From contig DNNT01000054.1 in assembly GCA_003497545.1 (NCBI GenBank), positions 6,546 through 11,691 of the forward strand: a stretch of 5,146 nucleotides of DNA, in the 5' to 3' direction. Origin of the DNA: Arenimonas sp. (lineage in GTDB: Bacteria; Pseudomonadota; Gammaproteobacteria; Xanthomonadales; Xanthomonadaceae). The notes beneath the pieces were generated by a model, which was not told the origin of the DNA, searched no databases, and was given only the letters and a program-made list of their open reading frames with translations. Below, in pieces: positions 4,472 to 5,146 of the stretch. The translations under genes were made by a program, and so were the position numbers. Each line of letters begins with the position of its first letter. Position 1 is the stretch's first letter.

Positions 4472-4511
4472 GCGTTGCCGTTTCCCCGGAGAGCTGTGCG
4501 AAGCTGGCGGC
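4472..4511. promoter_or_regulatory. Divergent 40-bp intergenic region
   Basis: All the space between the start codons of the hotdog gene and hemD. It holds the GGGGAAA ribosome site for the minus-strand gene. For hemD, GGAG at 4488-4491 lies 20 nt from the ATG, too far, leaving only a weak GGCGG next to the start. No ATAAT-type box is visible, so promoters for both genes must be atypical or overlap the coding regions. Confidence 0.4.
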
Positions 4512-5146
4512 ATGGACAAGGCAGCGACCGCGCCAGCGCTGGCGGGATGGTACGTCATCTCGCTGCGCCCCTCGGGCAGCCACGGGCCGGTGCGGCGCGC
4601 GGCGGCGGCGCTGGGCGCGCGCGTGCTGGCGGTGTCGACGCTGGCGCTGCGCGAACGACCGGCCGGGCCGGCGCTGCAGGCGGCGCTGGCCTGCCCGCTG
4701 TTGGTGGTGACCAGTCCGGCGGCGGTGGTGTTCGCGGCGCGCCAGGCCACGCTGCGCGTGCTGCCCGGGCAGCACTGGTTCGCGCTGGGCGAGGGCAGCG
4801 CGCGCGCCCTGGCCCGCGCCGGGATACCCGGCGCGATCACGCCGCGCGGCGGCTCCGATTCCGAATCGCTGCTGGCGCTGCCGCAGCTGCAGGCGCCGCT
4901 GTCGCGCGTCGGGCTGGTGACGGCGCCGGGCGGGCGCGGGCTGATTCCCGAAACGCTGGCCGCCCGCGGCGCCGAGATCCACCGCGCCGACGTCTATCAC
5001 CGCGAGGCCATCCGGCCGCGCGCCGCGCAGCTGGCCGCGCTGGCGGCGCTGCCGCCGGCCTCGGCCCTGCTGGTCACCAGCAGCGAAGCTTTCGACGGCC
5101 TGTGGTCGGTGCTCGACGCGCCGGCCCGCGACGCCCTGCGCCAGCG
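4512..5146 (+). CDS. hemD: Uroporphyrinogen-III synthase, 5' part (runs off window)
   Basis: The first 211 codons are visible, open to the window edge; family proteins are about 250 residues, so about 40 are missing. The enzyme closes and inverts ring D of hydroxymethylbilane to make uroporphyrinogen III, the precursor of heme, siroheme and corrinoids. Two Rossmann-like lobes are recognisable: VISLRPSGSHGPV (15-27), LLVVTSPAAVVF (63-74) and FALGEGSARAL (90-100) in the first pass; then the signature VGLVTAPGGRGLIPETLAAR (133-152) with GAEIHRADVYHRE (153-165), and ALLVTSSEAFDGLW (185-198), the second-lobe nucleotide-loop-like turn. The ATG at 4512 is the only good in-frame start. The gene is very GC-rich and Ala/Leu/Arg-heavy. 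No hemC lies beside it here; what follows is outside the window, where hemX/hemY-type genes would be usual. Confidence 0.9.
   Translation, partial: MDKAATAPALAGWYVISLRPSGSHGPVRRAAAALGARVLAVSTLALRERPAGPALQAALACPLLVVTSPAAVVFAARQATLRVLPGQHWFALGEGSARALARAGIPGAITPRGGSDSESLLALPQLQAPLSRVGLVTAPGGRGLIPETLAARGAEIHRADVYHREAIRPRAAQLAALAALPPASALLVTSSEAFDGLWSVLDAPARDALRQ

Noticed and set aside
3990..5000. Long minus-strand extension of the lipoprotein frame
   Set aside because: The lipoprotein signal peptide begins at 3989 (or 4004). The upstream part is an Arg/Gln-rich shadow of the hotdog and hemD genes.

Overview
This is a GC-rich gammaproteobacterial chromosome segment, most likely from the Lysobacteraceae/Xanthomonadaceae (Lysobacter- or Luteimonas-like). 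The main taxonomic clue is a tandem pair of Ax21-like outer-membrane barrel proteins, a family I know chiefly from that group. A YibN-SecB-GpsA neighbourhood and a small lipoprotein fit as well. Base and codon use are typical of a high-GC chromosome, and I see no mobile elements, tRNAs, rRNAs or CRISPR arrays.

Left part (1-1438, plus strand): two paralogous secreted beta-barrel genes, 98-649 and 866-1438. Each has its own promoter-like block and a short leader hairpin. The 37-bp blocks upstream of the two genes align without gaps at 26 of 37 positions, so the duplication seems to have copied the regulatory region too. The first gene ends in a strong intrinsic terminator. The second has none and converges on gpsA with only 4 bp between stop codons.

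Middle part (1443-4471, minus strand, read right to left): a hotdog-fold protein of the YiiD C-terminal family, a small lipoprotein of unknown function, a membrane-anchored rhodanese (YibN type), the export chaperone secB and glycerol-3-phosphate dehydrogenase gpsA. All point the same way with gaps of 16-89 bp. ATAAT-containing -10-like boxes lie ahead of the lipoprotein, rhodanese and secB genes, so this looks like a run of short transcription units rather than one operon. The shared theme is the cell envelope: protein export, phospholipid precursor supply, perhaps fatty-acid initiation, and a lipoprotein. In E. coli grxC lies between yibN and secB; here it is absent.

Right edge (4512-5146, plus strand): the first 211 codons of hemD (uroporphyrinogen-III synthase), divergent from the hotdog gene across 40 bp and running off the window. 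Its GC content, about 80% over 4561-5040, is clearly above that of the barrel genes.

I found no convincing undescribed multi-gene system. The most interesting signals are the duplicated regulatory module of the two barrel genes, the DxDxDG loop in both proteins, the repeated GCATAATG promoter boxes with a probable leaderless lipoprotein mRNA, and the loss of grxC from a usually conserved cluster.
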